From Byssothecium circinans (Eukaryota > Ascomycota > Dothideomycetes > Pleosporales > Massarinaceae): a stretch of DNA of 64,000 nt. The stretch covers positions 246,166 to 310,165 of the forward strand of contig ML977018.1 of NCBI GenBank assembly GCA_010015675.1, read 5' to 3'. The number at the start of each line of letters is the position of its first letter. The stretch's first letter is position 1. Both the position numbers and the translations under genes were made by a program. Shown one piece after another: positions 1-11,795 of this stretch. The notes beneath the pieces are model-generated. The model was not told the origin of the DNA and made no database searches. It saw nothing but the letters and a program-made list of their open reading frames with translations.

Positions 1-2
1 GG

Positions 3-1368
3 GGAATCAACTTACAGTCGGTCCGCCACGAAGAGGGGAAGCGGATACACACTCTACGCGGACACACATCTGCAGTGTCGGTATTGACGCTAGCACAAGA
101 CGAAAGGTCGGTGCTTTCTGGGAGTTGGGACAAGACCATCAACGACTGGGATCTTAATACTGGACAAGTGAAGCGGAAGTTTGAAACCAGTGGTGGACAG
201 ATATGCGCCATCGAGCAACGTCCTTCATCGACGGTACCCATACCGCAAGACACCGACATCACACCCACTACGAACGGCACATTCTCGTCTAACAACGCGG
301 CGCGAGCGCAGGCCAATGGTCTCGTTAATGGTGTTGGGCCATCTTCGCGCGGCCAGGGAAATGCCGAGAATGGTAACGAAGATGCTGCTGGCTCGCCAGA
401 CGATTCGTTGTTTGGTGACAAGGATTCCTTATTTGGAGATGACAAAGACCCTACTAACGGACCATCGGCTCTAGCACCCTTCGGCGATGATGAGGAGGAT
501 GAATTCTCAAGGGCAATTGCAAATGGAATACAACAGGCCAACGAAGACCAACAAGCAGGCCTGGATATGATGGACATTGGCGGGCCTGTCCAAGCCCCGG
601 AAGACGATGCGGCAGAGACTTTGAAAGAACCACTAGCGTCCGCGCAAACCGAAACATTAGTCAATGGCGTCGCAAACAACCAAACCGACTCAAATGTCAA
701 CGGCTTGTCGCACTCGGATGAAATCACAGGGCCTACAGGCACAAGCTCTGGCGCAGCCGAACAGCCCGCCTCGTCAGAGACAACATTCATGGATGCTTCC
801 TTTGACGGAACGCTGCGGATCTGGGACCGGAGACAACCCAATCCAGTGGCGCGCATTGCACCATCGCGCAATACGCCTCCCTGGTGCATGAACGCGACGT
901 GGTCACCAGACGGCAATTTCATCTATGCAGGCCGGAGAAACGGCACAGTCGAGGAATACAGCTTACACAAAGGACTACGTGAGCCTAGGAGATCGTTCAA
1001 GTTCCCCAGCGTTAGTGGCGCCGTAAGCGCGGTACGCGCTATGCCAAATGGTCGTCATCTCGTGTGGTAAGCAATCTCCCTTCCAGAAGTTCTCGAGATT
1101 CGCATTTGCCTACTATGGCTCCCGTGAGACTAATGCTTACATGTGCAGTGCATCATACGATATTCTCCGTCTCTACGACCTTCGCGAAACAGAAACAAAG
1201 GGTGTGGCTACGCCTTTCCTCATCGTGCCTGGGCATCGGACGGGTGTTATTTCGCAGCTTTACCTCGACCCTACGTGCACCTTTATGATATCGACTGGCG
1301 GGAACAGAGGCTGGGAAGGGGCTACTACGGAGGTTCTACTTGGTTACGAGATCAGTATTGGATCATGA
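3..1368 (+). CDS. SPT8: SAGA complex subunit Spt8 (5' partial)
   Basis: The reading frame is already open at base 3, so the N-terminus lies outside the window. Two exons are seen: 3-1066 and 1149-1368. The intron 1067-1148 starts GTAAGC and ends GTGCAG, and splicing restores the frame (Cys codon split). WD40 signatures are visible: GHTSAV and SGSWDKTI near the start, then DASFDGTLRIWDRR, then a final blade with YDILRLYDLR. The first two blades are separated from the rest by an acidic, Asn/Gly-rich low-complexity insert of about 200 residues, and the protein ends GYEISIGS. SGSWDKTINDWDLNTGQ is characteristic of Spt8, the TBP-interacting WD40 subunit of the SAGA histone acetyltransferase coactivator. 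Identification rests on motif recognition; another nuclear WD40 protein is less likely. Confidence 0.85.
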
Positions 1369-2999
1369 TTGTAGCTTGTGTCTGCTGCGCTGTATACCCA
1401 GGGAGGAAGAACGGAATCGCGGCGTTACTGACACCATCTTTTCATCATTGGATTGGAAAGGCATGGACTCTAGGTCGGGTCGAAAGTGTCGATAGCTGGC
1501 CTTGGCTTTGCATAGCTTGTACCTTATCTTAATGATGTTCACCGGTTCTTTGATCCCATGCACGTAGGACACGACAAATTATCCACAGCCTCGTCAACCT
1601 AATGCAAACGCGATCAGAGACCCGACACAAAGGATCCAAGGGGAAAGTGGCAAACAAGCTTTTCCTCTTGCATATATGACATGCTTAAACAACCCACAAA
1701 AAAAAGTCCAGCCATTCAATCTCAAGCCAAATCTCACCTCGCGTCGGTTCCCCTTGCCCCCACCTATTTTTATACAGAGTCAGCACATGCTGCATGCATC
1801 GCCGACCCCGGGGCCCCTGACTATCGTTCGATGTCCGATATCCCCGAACACGAACGCCTTTTTCAGCAAAGCCCCAACAGACAACCTGAAGATTCGTTGC
1901 ACGGGGGAGGAAAGGAGGCTGATTGGGTCGAGAAGAGGCACCTCGTGATTCTTGCTCACGCCGCACGGGGTACAACGCGGCTGCGAATCTTGGCGAACGG
2001 GTTACGTAGTAGGTACTGTGCGCGTGCGTGCAAGGTATAAGCCCTGAGCCGAGCACGGAGAAAACCCATAAAGTGAGCCTCATCCCCAGGTCGGCTGCCT
2101 AGGTATCGAAAAACATCAGCACTTACAACAACGCGGGACCTTTTTTTTTTTCTAAAGAGCGTGGTAGAGTGGAATTCCGTTGGAGCAGGTTCAGGAAAGA
2201 GGCATTGCGTCATACTGCGGATGGGAAGAATTTGTTGGATGAGCGAAGAATAATAGGACCGAGAGTACCGCCGGCCAACGTCACATACACACACACAGAC
2301 AACGGACACTGCGCATTTTGTAGGCACGTCAGACAAGAGAGGGGCGGAGAGAGGAGAAGGTTATTATCGCTCGATCGGGAATAAAGAGACGTTGAAAGAG
2401 CTCGGGATATTGAAAGCGGAGATTCGATCCTATCCACATCCTCGGGAAGTACCCGATGTGTTGGGAAAACCGGCAACATTTGAAGAGCGATCCCACATCA
2501 AGCTTGCTGCCAACCTGGAAACGTGTGATACTCCGTTTCGAAGAATTCTCGGTCGGGTTGGCTGACTCCCACTTGGTCCTCTAATAGCCGCTTCCCTGGC
2601 GCCGCTTGTCCGACTGCACGAAAGCACCCAACACCACTCGCGTTGTCGAAAAGGCTGGTAGTAAGACTTTTACAGTAACTGTCAAAACTCTGGCAGACCT
2701 TTACACGGAATATTACGTACTTCTACTACCGCTTTGACAATTACCGTGTGTGTCCGTCCAGTGCCGGCCTTGTCAACAACACAACACGAGAGGGCACATC
2801 ACCCTTGCCGCGGCTACGGATCAGCACCCGGAGGAGAACGATAAACAACGACGGTAGTGAATGACCATTGAACGGGGACGAGCTGCTGTATTTACTACCT
2901 TTTAGCTGCTTAGGGGCAGTCCGGCGACTTTGGAAGGTCACGCCGACCTGTGTAGTGGCGCGCTATCGCTCCTGCTAGTTCTGAAGCCAACCGCACAAT
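1369..2999. other. Intergenic, no gene recognised
   Basis: About 1.6 kb between Spt8 and the IPK1-like kinase. Short open stretches occur on both strands, but none has recognisable protein character or a convincing start. It holds a short T-run near 2140 and a CA-rich stretch near 2285. The last few hundred bases presumably include the IPK1 promoter. Confidence 0.6.
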
Positions 3000-4412
3000 A
3001 TGGCGACGACCGCAACTGAGCTGCTGCACCACCCCCCATCTCTACCACCTACGCTCGACAAGATGCCCGCCCTCCGCCGGCACGACTCAGAGCCTGAATC
3101 GCGAGCGCGAGCATTGACGGAGACACCATGGCCAGGCCCGCCGCGACTACCGAATGCAGCCCTCCCAACCAAGCCCAAAGCATACAAACCAAAAGACCCA
3201 TACGACAGAACGCGGTATCAATGCATTGAGGCGAAAAATCCGGAGAAGTATCCCAATTATGTCGTCACATTTGCCTATCTGGCTCAAGGCGCTGCCAACG
3301 CCGTTTTCCAGATACAGCCATACACGGGGCAGGTCGGGTTGAGTTATCGGTTTGTGGATAATATCGATAGAACGAACGTTCCGAACACGATGTTCTCGAA
3401 CCGGCTTCTGAGGGTTAGCAAGGGCATTCCCAAGACGCTTTCTTTCGCAGAGGTCAACCGGGGGTACGAGACGATGATCAAGCCTCTATTCGCCGGTGCT
3501 TCATCTACATCAGTAGAAGATAAAGCGAGCAGCAATGGGAATGGAACGTCGAATGGGCACCTCGCCAATGGATCCCCACAAACCACGGCGCCGTCGTATG
3601 AAGAGCATCTCATGGAAGCTGAGGGTGTGTCATTCGATGATACAATCGCCCGCTATCTACACAGCCTGATGAAGGACCACGACGACAAATGCGCCCTCGG
3701 ACCCTGCGACAAAGTCCCGCACATGGAATCCCGCGGCATCCTCCTCCCAGACATGAGCTCCGTCCCGGGATCCTCTCTCATGATCGAGCTCAAACCTAAG
3801 TGGCTCGCTCAATCGCCCACAGCCCCTCGGGATTCGTTCAAGTGCCGAACCTGTGCCCTTCAAGCCCGCCGCGCCAGCAACGGAAAAGCGCAGCCCCTTT
3901 CTTATATCTGCCCCTTGCACCTCGTCGCCGGAAACGAGCAGGAGATTTCTAGATTCCTTCGCCCCCACGTCTTTAGGCACTTCATGGTTAACAGCTCGAA
4001 CCCTGCAATCAACATCGATCACGATATCGAGTCCATTCTCGCCCGCGCCACCTCCTACCTAGCCACAGGCCCCGGCCACGCCCTGCTAGCTCACATGCGC
4101 GCGCTGCAAATGTCACATGACGTTTCCGGACCGCCTGACCCTGCTGTCCCACTCCCTAGCAACCGCACATTTAAGCGTCTCCGCGTAGCCATGACTCTGA
4201 GAGACTGCAGCATGTTTGTCAACATCCCGTATGCGAAGGATAAGCCAATCGAGGCCAAGCTCGCGGATTTGGACTTTAAGAGTATGGAGAAATTGATGGA
4301 TTGGGCGGGTAAGGAGAGGGCGCTGAAGAATGGGGGATGGTATACGCAGGTTGATAAGGAGAGTAGATGTCAGATTGCGGGGGCGTGGAAGGATTGTCCG
4401 TGGTGGGTGTGA
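3000..4412 (+). CDS. IPK1: Inositol-pentakisphosphate 2-kinase
   Basis: Single-exon, 470 aa. Predicted to phosphorylate Ins(1,3,4,5,6)P5 at the 2-position to give phytate (InsP6), the last step of the inositol polyphosphate pathway linked to mRNA export. Evidence: a nucleotide-binding N-lobe with FAYLAQGAANAVFQIQ (family pattern GxAN), and the signature around residues 261-267 (MIELKPK, the E-[VIL]-KPK motif). A Cys-containing segment FKCRTCALQ and a C-terminal catalytic region with MTLRDCSMF and ADLDFKS follow. A 70-residue Pro/Arg-rich leader precedes the kinase; an in-frame ATG at 3063 could be an alternative start. A Ser/Asn/Gly-rich loop near residues 175-200 is a lineage-specific insertion. 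Confidence 0.85.
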   Translation: MATTATELLHHPPSLPPTLDKMPALRRHDSEPESRARALTETPWPGPPRLPNAALPTKPKAYKPKDPYDRTRYQCIEAKNPEKYPNYVVTFAYLAQGAANAVFQIQPYTGQVGLSYRFVDNIDRTNVPNTMFSNRLLRVSKGIPKTLSFAEVNRGYETMIKPLFAGASSTSVEDKASSNGNGTSNGHLANGSPQTTAPSYEEHLMEAEGVSFDDTIARYLHSLMKDHDDKCALGPCDKVPHMESRGILLPDMSSVPGSSLMIELKPKWLAQSPTAPRDSFKCRTCALQARRASNGKAQPLSYICPLHLVAGNEQEISRFLRPHVFRHFMVNSSNPAINIDHDIESILARATSYLATGPGHALLAHMRALQMSHDVSGPPDPAVPLPSNRTFKRLRVAMTLRDCSMFVNIPYAKDKPIEAKLADLDFKSMEKLMDWAGKERALKNGGWYTQVDKESRCQIAGAWKDCPWWV

Positions 4413-4440
4413 TGGATGGGAGTGGGTAGGAGAGTGAGGG

Positions 4441-4947
4441 TCAGGCTGCTTTTACGACCAGCGACACAGGATTCACGACTGACCAGCTTTCTTCGACGTC
4501 GCAAGAGCTTGGAAACTGGAAACCCCCTTTGTGGCGATCATAGGTTCTAGACCTCGGTCCCCATCCCGCTCGCCATACACGAATTTCTTCACCACCATTT
4601 TGGGTCGGACTAGAGGCGTTCTCCAGGGCATGCATGGGTATATAGGATATGGGCTTCGGCTGGGCTTGGGCTTGGGATTGATCTTTGATACCCTTTTCAT
4701 TTTGGGTCGGCTGTCTGATTTTTAACATTTTCCCTTTGCATTTTCCCTTTCTGCGTTTGCGCTCCACCATTTCATAGAGATAGAAACATGTATTCTCCTC
4801 TCTTCCATAGGGTTTTCGAGCATAAGCATCAAGATTCTGGTATCGCTGCGTTTTTGTAGAGCATACAGGTGGAATATGGTTGTACAAACTACGTGGAGCG
4901 TCGGGTTGGGGATTTGGAGGGTCTGGCGGCTGGCTTTGGGGTGTCAT
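4441..4947 (-). CDS. Hypothetical protein, 168 aa
   Basis: Open frame convergent with the IPK1-like gene; its stop lies 29 bp past that gene's stop. The protein begins Pro/Gln-rich (MTPQSQPPDPPNPQP), has a Lys/Arg-rich middle (VERKRRKGKCKGK), and a C-terminal part with RVWRAGWGPRSRTYDRHKGG. No domain is recognised and no signal or membrane segment is evident. It could be a fortuitous frame over a 3'UTR. Length and non-random composition make it worth listing, but support is weak. Confidence 0.35.
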   Translation of the reverse strand: MTPQSQPPDPPNPQPDAPRSLYNHIPPVCSTKTQRYQNLDAYARKPYGREENTCFYLYEMVERKRRKGKCKGKMLKIRQPTQNEKGIKDQSQAQAQPKPISYIPMHALENASSPTQNGGEEIRVWRAGWGPRSRTYDRHKGGFQFPSSCDVEESWSVVNPVSLVVKAA

Positions 4948-5683
4948 GTCGAATCTAACCTAGGTAGCTGGTGTATATTGTAGCTATTTAGTATTTACTG
5001 TCAATGGTTAGGTTTACTTTGTGGCATGTGCCGATGGTTTGGTCGATGGGAGAGCTAAGGTACTGTAAGAGCGTTTGCCTACTTGAAGGTACTGGGACGT
5101 GATGCCTGCAAGGGGTGCCTCGCCTGACAGGTGCCGCGACTCCCGACGTCCGATCCCGATCTACCCGTCCCCCTTGTAGAATTTCACTCCCAACCTCACT
5201 CCCACCGATTCCCGAAACATGGTTTCACAGCACAGCACAGCCACAAAGTCACAAAGTCACACAGCCACACTACTTGGCGTTTCTGCATCTTGTCGTTTCA
5301 TCCCCACATCCTCGGGAGTCGGAACTTCCGGTGTGCAAAAGCTTAACAGCTAGGATGCTTATAGACTGGAGCTTCCTTTCCTTCTTGTCACGGCTTTTGG
5401 GAGGGGATCAGATACTTCCGACACGCAGGCAGACAGGCAAGCAAGCGATCACGACCTAAAGAATACGAGAGCGAGGTTTGAGCTTTCAGCTTTGAGGCAA
5501 GAGGTGACTACGGGAAGCGAGACATTCAGGTGAACTAGGGCAGGCGGAGCAGCACATCGCAAAGCAGGGCAGGGCAGGGCAGTGTGAATTGCTAAAAAAT
5601 GAGCTGAACTGAGACACACACGCAAGACCGAGGAAAATAACGACACCAACAACAACTATCCGGTCCCAACCGAAGCCGGCGCC
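4948..5683. other. Intergenic with short direct repeats
   Basis: No gene seen. Near 5228-5270 there is a run of imperfect CACAGC/CAAAGT direct repeats. The final part is presumably the 5'UTR and promoter of the gene starting at 5684. Confidence 0.5.
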
Positions 5684-6532
5684 ATGAACGAAGCAATACC
5701 CACATACTCCGAAGCAACATCTACCTCCCCACCGCCACCGCCACCATCCCACTCCGCTCCCCCTTCCCCCCGCAGCACCACCCTGCCCCCCGCCTACGCC
5801 GTCCTCGACGCCACCCAAACCACCTTCTCCCTCCACGGAACATTCATCCACACGCCCTCCACCCCCGCCTACCAAATCTCCTCCCCGCTCACCACCCACG
5901 GACCCTACTTCCGCATCCGCCGCCTTCAAAGAACGGAACTGCAAGCCTTTCAGAGTCAATCTGTAAACCCCAGCCCCAACCCCAGCTCTAGTCCCATCGT
6001 CTTCGACAAGGAAAGTATCCTGTACGAAGTCAACGACCCGCCGTTGCTGGACAACGAGTGGCACATCATCGGCAAGCGGCGCGGATGTGTGCGGGGCGTG
6101 CTGGTGCTGAAGTGGCGCAGAGGGAAATGGAGGGTTTTACAGGTCCTGGAACGCGGGGGGAAGGGTGTGGAGATCGTGTCTTTCAAACCATCTCCTTCTC
6201 CCTCCCCATCTTCCTTATCGTCATCGTCCAAAACGCAGCCTGAACCACCGCCGCCGTATACCTACTACTCCGCCGCTAAAGACGTGCTTGCGTCTGAAAG
6301 TTTCCACGTCAGGGGGGATGGGAGTGTGGTGCCGAAACTGGAGGTGAGGCAGGGGTTGGAGGGGCAGTGGAGGGAGATGCTTATTACGGTTTGGGTTACG
6401 AGGCTTTGGGTTGCTTGTGGGGGTGTAGGGGTTGGGAGGGAGGGGGCGAGGTTGGTGAGGTATCAGGGGGTTGAGGGGAGGGGCGGGGGGAGGTTGGGGT
6501 TGGGGGTGTTGGGGATGGGTGGGGGGAGGTAG
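5684..6532 (+). CDS. Uncharacterised fungal protein, 282 aa
   Basis: Single exon; the ATG sits in a good context (GCCATGA). The N-terminus is Pro-rich (TSPPPPPPSHSAPPSP). It is followed by a beta-strand-like region: YAVLDATQTTFSLHG, GPYFRIRRL, ILYEVNDPPLLDNEWHIIGKRRG and VLVLKWRRGKWRVLQVL. A Ser-rich linker then leads to a Gly-rich tail whose DNA is strongly G-biased (6420-6530). The regular strands and WxxxRGKW pattern suggest a compact beta domain of unknown function; I do not recognise the family. The extreme C-terminus could instead be read through from a shorter protein. Confidence 0.6.
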   Translation: MNEAIPTYSEATSTSPPPPPPSHSAPPSPRSTTLPPAYAVLDATQTTFSLHGTFIHTPSTPAYQISSPLTTHGPYFRIRRLQRTELQAFQSQSVNPSPNPSSSPIVFDKESILYEVNDPPLLDNEWHIIGKRRGCVRGVLVLKWRRGKWRVLQVLERGGKGVEIVSFKPSPSPSPSSLSSSSKTQPEPPPPYTYYSAAKDVLASESFHVRGDGSVVPKLEVRQGLEGQWREMLITVWVTRLWVACGGVGVGREGARLVRYQGVEGRGGGRLGLGVLGMGGGR

Positions 6533-9500
6533 GTAGTGTGAGGAGGAGGTGGGGGAGGATTTGGTGGGCGTGGTGTTGGGGGGTATGGGTATGGATTGTA
6601 GGCGTCTACTTGTGTGAGGTAATGATACATGATCACAGTTGAGCTCATTGTCATGCTTTCACGATAATACTCATCATCACCGCCACCAAACCCCATCATC
6701 AGCCAGCACGCACTGTCTCCCCGGGAACACCTCGCCGTCTCCACCTCGAAAAGCGTATTCCTCGGAAATCCTTTTTAGTTTTCCATCTCAGACAGTCCGC
6801 ATTCACCATCCTGTCCTGACTATTTATTTTTGTTAACCAGATCAGACGCCAAAAAACATTCCACTGCAACCGCCGACAGAGTCTTCTCCACAGTAGCCCT
6901 GAGTCAACATTTTTTGTTTCCCTTACGGAGTAATTCTCTCCCTCTCTCTTTCCCTTTTCCCAACGCGTAACAGTCAATTCCACACTTCTTTAATCACGCA
7001 CTCGCTCGCTCGCTCACTCATCAGGTCTTCTTGCCTTTCTTTTTATTTTATTTTCTGCTGCACACATATTCAACCCCCACTTACCCCCTTATTTCTCCCG
7101 CCCGGGACATTCTAACTTTTCTCCCATATTTCTTTTCAGGGGGGGGGGGGGGTTTCTTTTTAGGATTCCCGCCTTCCTCCCTTCCAACAACATCGGGGGG
7201 TCAGATAGGCTCTTCGACATCTCGATCTCGGGGAATGCGTCGCATGACTCAAACACGGATTGGATTCTCGATCTTCTCGAACATATGATCTTCTGTGGCA
7301 ACCTTTTGTGCCGGGCTAACTTGAACATTTTCTTGTAGGAGCGCAGGGATTTGAAGTCGAAGTCGAAGTCTCTGTGTAATTTCCAGGTTGAGGAGTCCGC
7401 GGCGGAGACCATTTGCTGGCACTGCACTCATTTTTTTTGTGTTCGAGCGCACTTTCCTCTCATGCGATGTGTGCTTTATGTCTTTTTGTATACAGGGAGG
7501 GAGGTTGGTGGGTATATGGTTCTACGTCCGAGTTCCGTGTCCTGTTTTCCAAGTTGAGGGATTCGCGGAGGACATACGCTTCGGATCCCTTGGTTTTTGT
7601 TCCGGAGCACTTTTCCTGTCGTAATTGGAAGGGTGGGGTTTTTTTGTTATGGTGGGGTATCGATGGGTATTTGGATCATGAGGTGTTGTAGCGAGATATT
7701 AGTCGGTAATAGGTATTGGTAATGTTAATTGTCAAGTCTCGAGACCACGGACAGCACATAATTCATCGCGGTTGTAGTTTTAGCACTCTGCCTTCTCCGA
7801 CATCAAACCAAAATGATATGCGTTTTCGTTCTTCACGACCATTTGACCTTCTCGTCTGTTTTGTGACTCCGGTCTCTCTCTACACATGACATGGAGCATA
7901 GAGGTTTTGTTTCGTCTCGGACATCAGTTGCATATTGTGATGGTTCTGGAGAAGAGGCTCTTCGCGATCATGTGTAGTGGTTGGAAAGAGTTTTAGTATC
8001 CCTAGCTAGGCACTCATAAACTCTGCTGTAGATAATTTGTGTTTGTGGTTCCGACGTTCTCGGGGCGGACATCTTACGGTGCTCTGTCGAGATTTTGGAT
8101 CTTTCCACCACATCAAGTTTTTCTTGGCCGTTTTTTCTTCTTCTTTAAATCGATGGGAGGATTACGGAGAGAGAAGGACAGCATATTCAGAATGGTGAAA
8201 CTCGGTAAGAGCACTCTGTTTACCCAGAAGAATCTCCCTTCTTCCCCATAATAATATGCGTTGGAATTCTTTCGGGAGCTCCAAGCATGGAGGTGTCGGA
8301 TTTTTATTTCGAAATTCCCCGGGAACTGCGCATATCACTGAAGAATACGGGATTGGATACGCTCCAAGCATGGGAAGGGGACCGGCGACTTTTTTGTGCT
8401 TCCTCTTATCCCCTCGCCTGTGGTAGTAACCATACAACAGTGGCGATTCTTTCAGGCGCATCGATATCTGCGAACATGATTTTTCGTGAATACTTTGATC
8501 TCAGATCATCAGACCGACAAAATATGCTTTTGGATAATACAGTATCTCTTATCTAGGAGAACCGTGTCAGTAATTTTGTTTTGTCCTGGCCGTACTTTGG
8601 TCATTCGGCTAGATGCGTACTCATTTCCAACTTCTGTAACAATGGATGTGGGCTCAGGAGCGGACATACTATGTTCAACGCAAAGTTTCGGAGGACCAAG
8701 TAAATCATTCTTTTAGTAAGAGGGAGAACATGCGTTTGTTGTTCTACGGTTTTAGAGTCGAATTATAAAACCTTAGAAGAGTTTCAGAGGTCTGGAGTGG
8801 ATGTCGTGGCGCAGTGTGGTTCACGCGACACGGCTCATGTTGATGGGATATTTTGCTCAACTCAGGCATGAGTTCTGGGAAGTGAGCTTTTGGAGTTTGG
8901 GTTGTGATTCTGATTCTATTGAGAAAGGCGAGATTGGTGGATTTGAAGTTGGAGTCATGTTAAGTTGACATCAGTATTGAGGGGAATGGTGGGTTTTCTC
9001 CGAGGGTTTTGGATACATATATTTGGGCAGTGCGCGGCACAAGCAAACATGTGAGCTAGTAACGCGCCTTTTTTTTTTCAAGAAAAAGGGGTAGAAAAGT
9101 CAAGCGCAGAATGTAATTGAAAGATTTGCCAAAAGATATTTATATGGTAGAACCCCTTCGATGGGGGAGAACATGGACCTGGACCAATTGGGGTTTTAGT
9201 CTCTTGATTTAGTTTCGGTGGAGTGGGAAAGTGAAAAGGAATCGTGGTGATTACCTACCAATCTGTGTTTATGGTGTCGACGCCTTTAACAAGCAAATGG
9301 GCTTTAGCAAATGGTTAGAGGGAGATCCATGAGAAGCCCAACAAGTCTTTTGGATCTCCTGCGAGGCGTACCACGTTTGGAGGGGGGTCATCATTTCAAT
9401 CAGAATTCAGGGGGAATGAAGTTAGAGAACAGCGCAGAACATATTGCTTAATTCTAGTACCTTTAAAAGACGACGCTTCTGCAGTTCTGAATATAAGAAT

Positions 9501-9793
9501 CTCGTGACACTCAAGTTTTTTTTTGCAAGGACAAAATAAAGGTATAGCTTAAAAAGAGATTAGAGGGGGTAGCAATATGTAGCTCATCTCTTATAGCTTT
9601 AATAGGAACGTATCATATCTTTAAAGTAGTCTTCCAAGATAACACAATAATCCGTATTCGGAAGCTCCCTTTTCGGGTTTAGTGTATTCCTTTGATTGGT
9701 GGAACAGTCGGTTGTCGACCCCCGCCTCCCGTCTGATTCTTGCAGCGCGTTCTAGCTTCTCCCACCTCTCCCACTTCTCCCACTAGATCCGCC
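6533..9793. other. Gene-free interval carrying a degenerate dispersed repeat (array A)
   Basis: About 3.3 kb with no convincing coding frame. From about 7.2 to 9.3 kb short blocks recur with the architecture purine-rich/GGACAT or GAACAT, about 20 nt, then TTTTAG or TTTTGG. Clear examples are at 8068 (GCGGACAT then TTTTGGATC), 8725 (GAGAACAT then TTTTAGAGTC) and 9168 (AGAACAT then TTTTAGTCTC). The same architecture is denser at 12.9-17 kb. A G14 run lies at 7139-7152. The stretch immediately upstream of 9794 is presumably the kinase promoter and 5'UTR. Confidence 0.5.
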
Positions 9794-11229
9794 ATGGCCT
9801 CCCCTCCTACAACTCCCCCCAGCGGAGTTCCTCCAGATTCCCAGTCTTGGAGATTCAAAGTAACGGGCGCTCCTTGCGAGTGGGCTGAGGACTATCGGCC
9901 TGGAGGCTTCCACCCGGTCAATCTCGGAGACACGTTCCGTGATAGCAAGTACAAGGTCATCCGAAAGCTCGGAGAGGGTTCGTACTCCACTGTATGGCTG
10001 GCCGTCAGCATTGGGTATGTTGATCCTTATTTTTCTCTCCTTTGTTCTTACGTCCTACTTGCGTTTCGCATCCTGTTACTAACAAGAACTATCCCCACAC
10101 CAAAGTATGTGGCCCTTAAGATAATGGCTGCCAAGGCCTCGACCGTGGACACAGAGTTGCGCATTCTCGAACATCTCTCAAAACAGGCTCCTAGAGACGC
10201 CAACGCTCAGCACGTCATGACGCTGCTGGACACATTCCAGCATCAAGGCCCTAATGGGAATCATCGGTGCCTAGCCTTTGAACCCATGGGTACAACTGCT
10301 GCTTCACTGGTGGAAGAACTGCCGGAGAACAAGCCAAAGATGTATGGAAAGACGGATAGATATCCCAAATGGATAGCGAAGAAAATACTTCTTCACGCGC
10401 TGCACGGCCTTGCCTTCCTGCACAAAAATGGTGTAGTACACGGCGATGTCCAACCGGGCAATCTGCTCTTCTCGATCGGGGACATCAGTTCTGTCAAAGA
10501 GGATGAACTGAAGCAGGACGAGGCCAGCACTGCGGTACCCATACAAAGGCTCGACGGGAAGGCTGATAGGTGGGCTCCAACAAATCTCTATCTTGCGCAG
10601 TCGCTACACGATCACCTGCACATCGGTCCAGGGCTACATGTGAAGCTTTCAGATCTAGGTTCAGGTAAGTCACCACGATATAGCACTTTAAACGCGTGGA
10701 AATATTGTCTTCTAACGGCATGCCCACAGCTTTCTGGTTGGCCAGCCCGCCAAGCGACACTGTGACGCCTATTAGTCTCCGCGCTCCAGAGCTGATTCTG
10801 CACCAGCCTTTTGGCACTGGCATCGACATGTGGAGCTTCGGGTGCCTGATGTTCGAGTTTCTAACGGGAAGAGCGCTGTTCGCGGTCATGGTGCTTAGCC
10901 ACGACCAGAATGAGCAAGATGATGCGGACGATGATCATCTTATCCAACTGAACGACGTCATTCGGCCACTTCCCGACTCCATCATGGCTGCTTGGCCGCG
11001 CGCTAGTAAGTGGTACGGGCCGAACCGCAAACCCCTACAGCCCTACTCCGATGCGGAGCCTTATATACACAAACCTCTGGAAGTGCTTTTTGCAAAACAT
11101 AAGTCGGACGAGATAGATGATAGTGAGTCAGAAGTCGTGTGCTCCATCATACGGCAGATTTTGGATTACGACCCCGCAAAGCGGCCTTCGGCGGAGGATT
11201 TACTTAAGCACCCTTGGTTCTCCGAATAG
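9794..11229 (+). CDS. SRPK-like serine/threonine protein kinase
   Basis: Three exons: 9794-10014 (or 10018), 10087 (or 10106)-10664, and 10730-11229. The start is the GCCATGG at 9794. Kinase landmarks: glycine loop LGEGSYSTVW, β3 lysine in YVALKI, catalytic loop VVHGDVQPGNLLF (HGD for HRD, Asp and Asn kept), DLGS for DFG, APEL, and DMWSFGCLMFE. HGD and DLG are common in fungal SRPK-type kinases, so activity is plausible. The second intron is canonical (GTAAGT, TCTAAC, CACAG). The first is ambiguous: GTATGT at 10015 with AG at 10086, or a weak GTTGAT at 10019 with AG at 10105, which has a perfect TACTAAC upstream. Both keep frame (432 or 427 aa). Confidence 0.85.
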
Positions 11230-11795
11230 ACGTGTATTGTTTGTGGAGGAGGATCGAATAGGAAAATAACGCAATATACACAGACAATGCGTCAGAGAAT
11301 CGTGGCACAAAGCCGTACGTGTGCTGAACTTTGTTCCATTGAAACTCTGGATTTGACGACTGCCTCAATCCCTCACCGATTGTCCGAACTCCCTCGACCG
11401 GAACGCATCTTCTACAAATCGCCACCCACAAAGTGCCCAGTATGATTTTAAATCCAAATGATGCCCTTCCAAAGACCACTGCGGCCGTGTTTGCTGTTAG
11501 CTGTGAGCCTGCAGGGGTAAGTGAAGAGACGTGTGAGTGCATTTGACCCATTGTTTGAGAGCCCGTTTTCTGTGCCGGCGCCGATTCTTGAGTAATTGAA
11601 GCTGAGGATGTAAAATAATGTATCATATTCTTGATCGATAAAAGCCAGAGAAATACCCCTCGGGCCGGGAATCACTTGATAGAGGGACGAGCCACGCTTC
11701 AAGGGCTGTGAAGATGGACTTGTATCTAAAAAGCTTATTTAACAGAAGCAGTCAAGGCCAGTATGTAAGTAAGTTATAGTGCAATTTACACAGAA
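11230..11795. other. Convergent 3' intergenic region
   Basis: Separates the kinase stop from the ankyrin gene stop. I see no gene, RNA or repeat here; it presumably contains both 3'UTRs and terminators. Confidence 0.5.
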
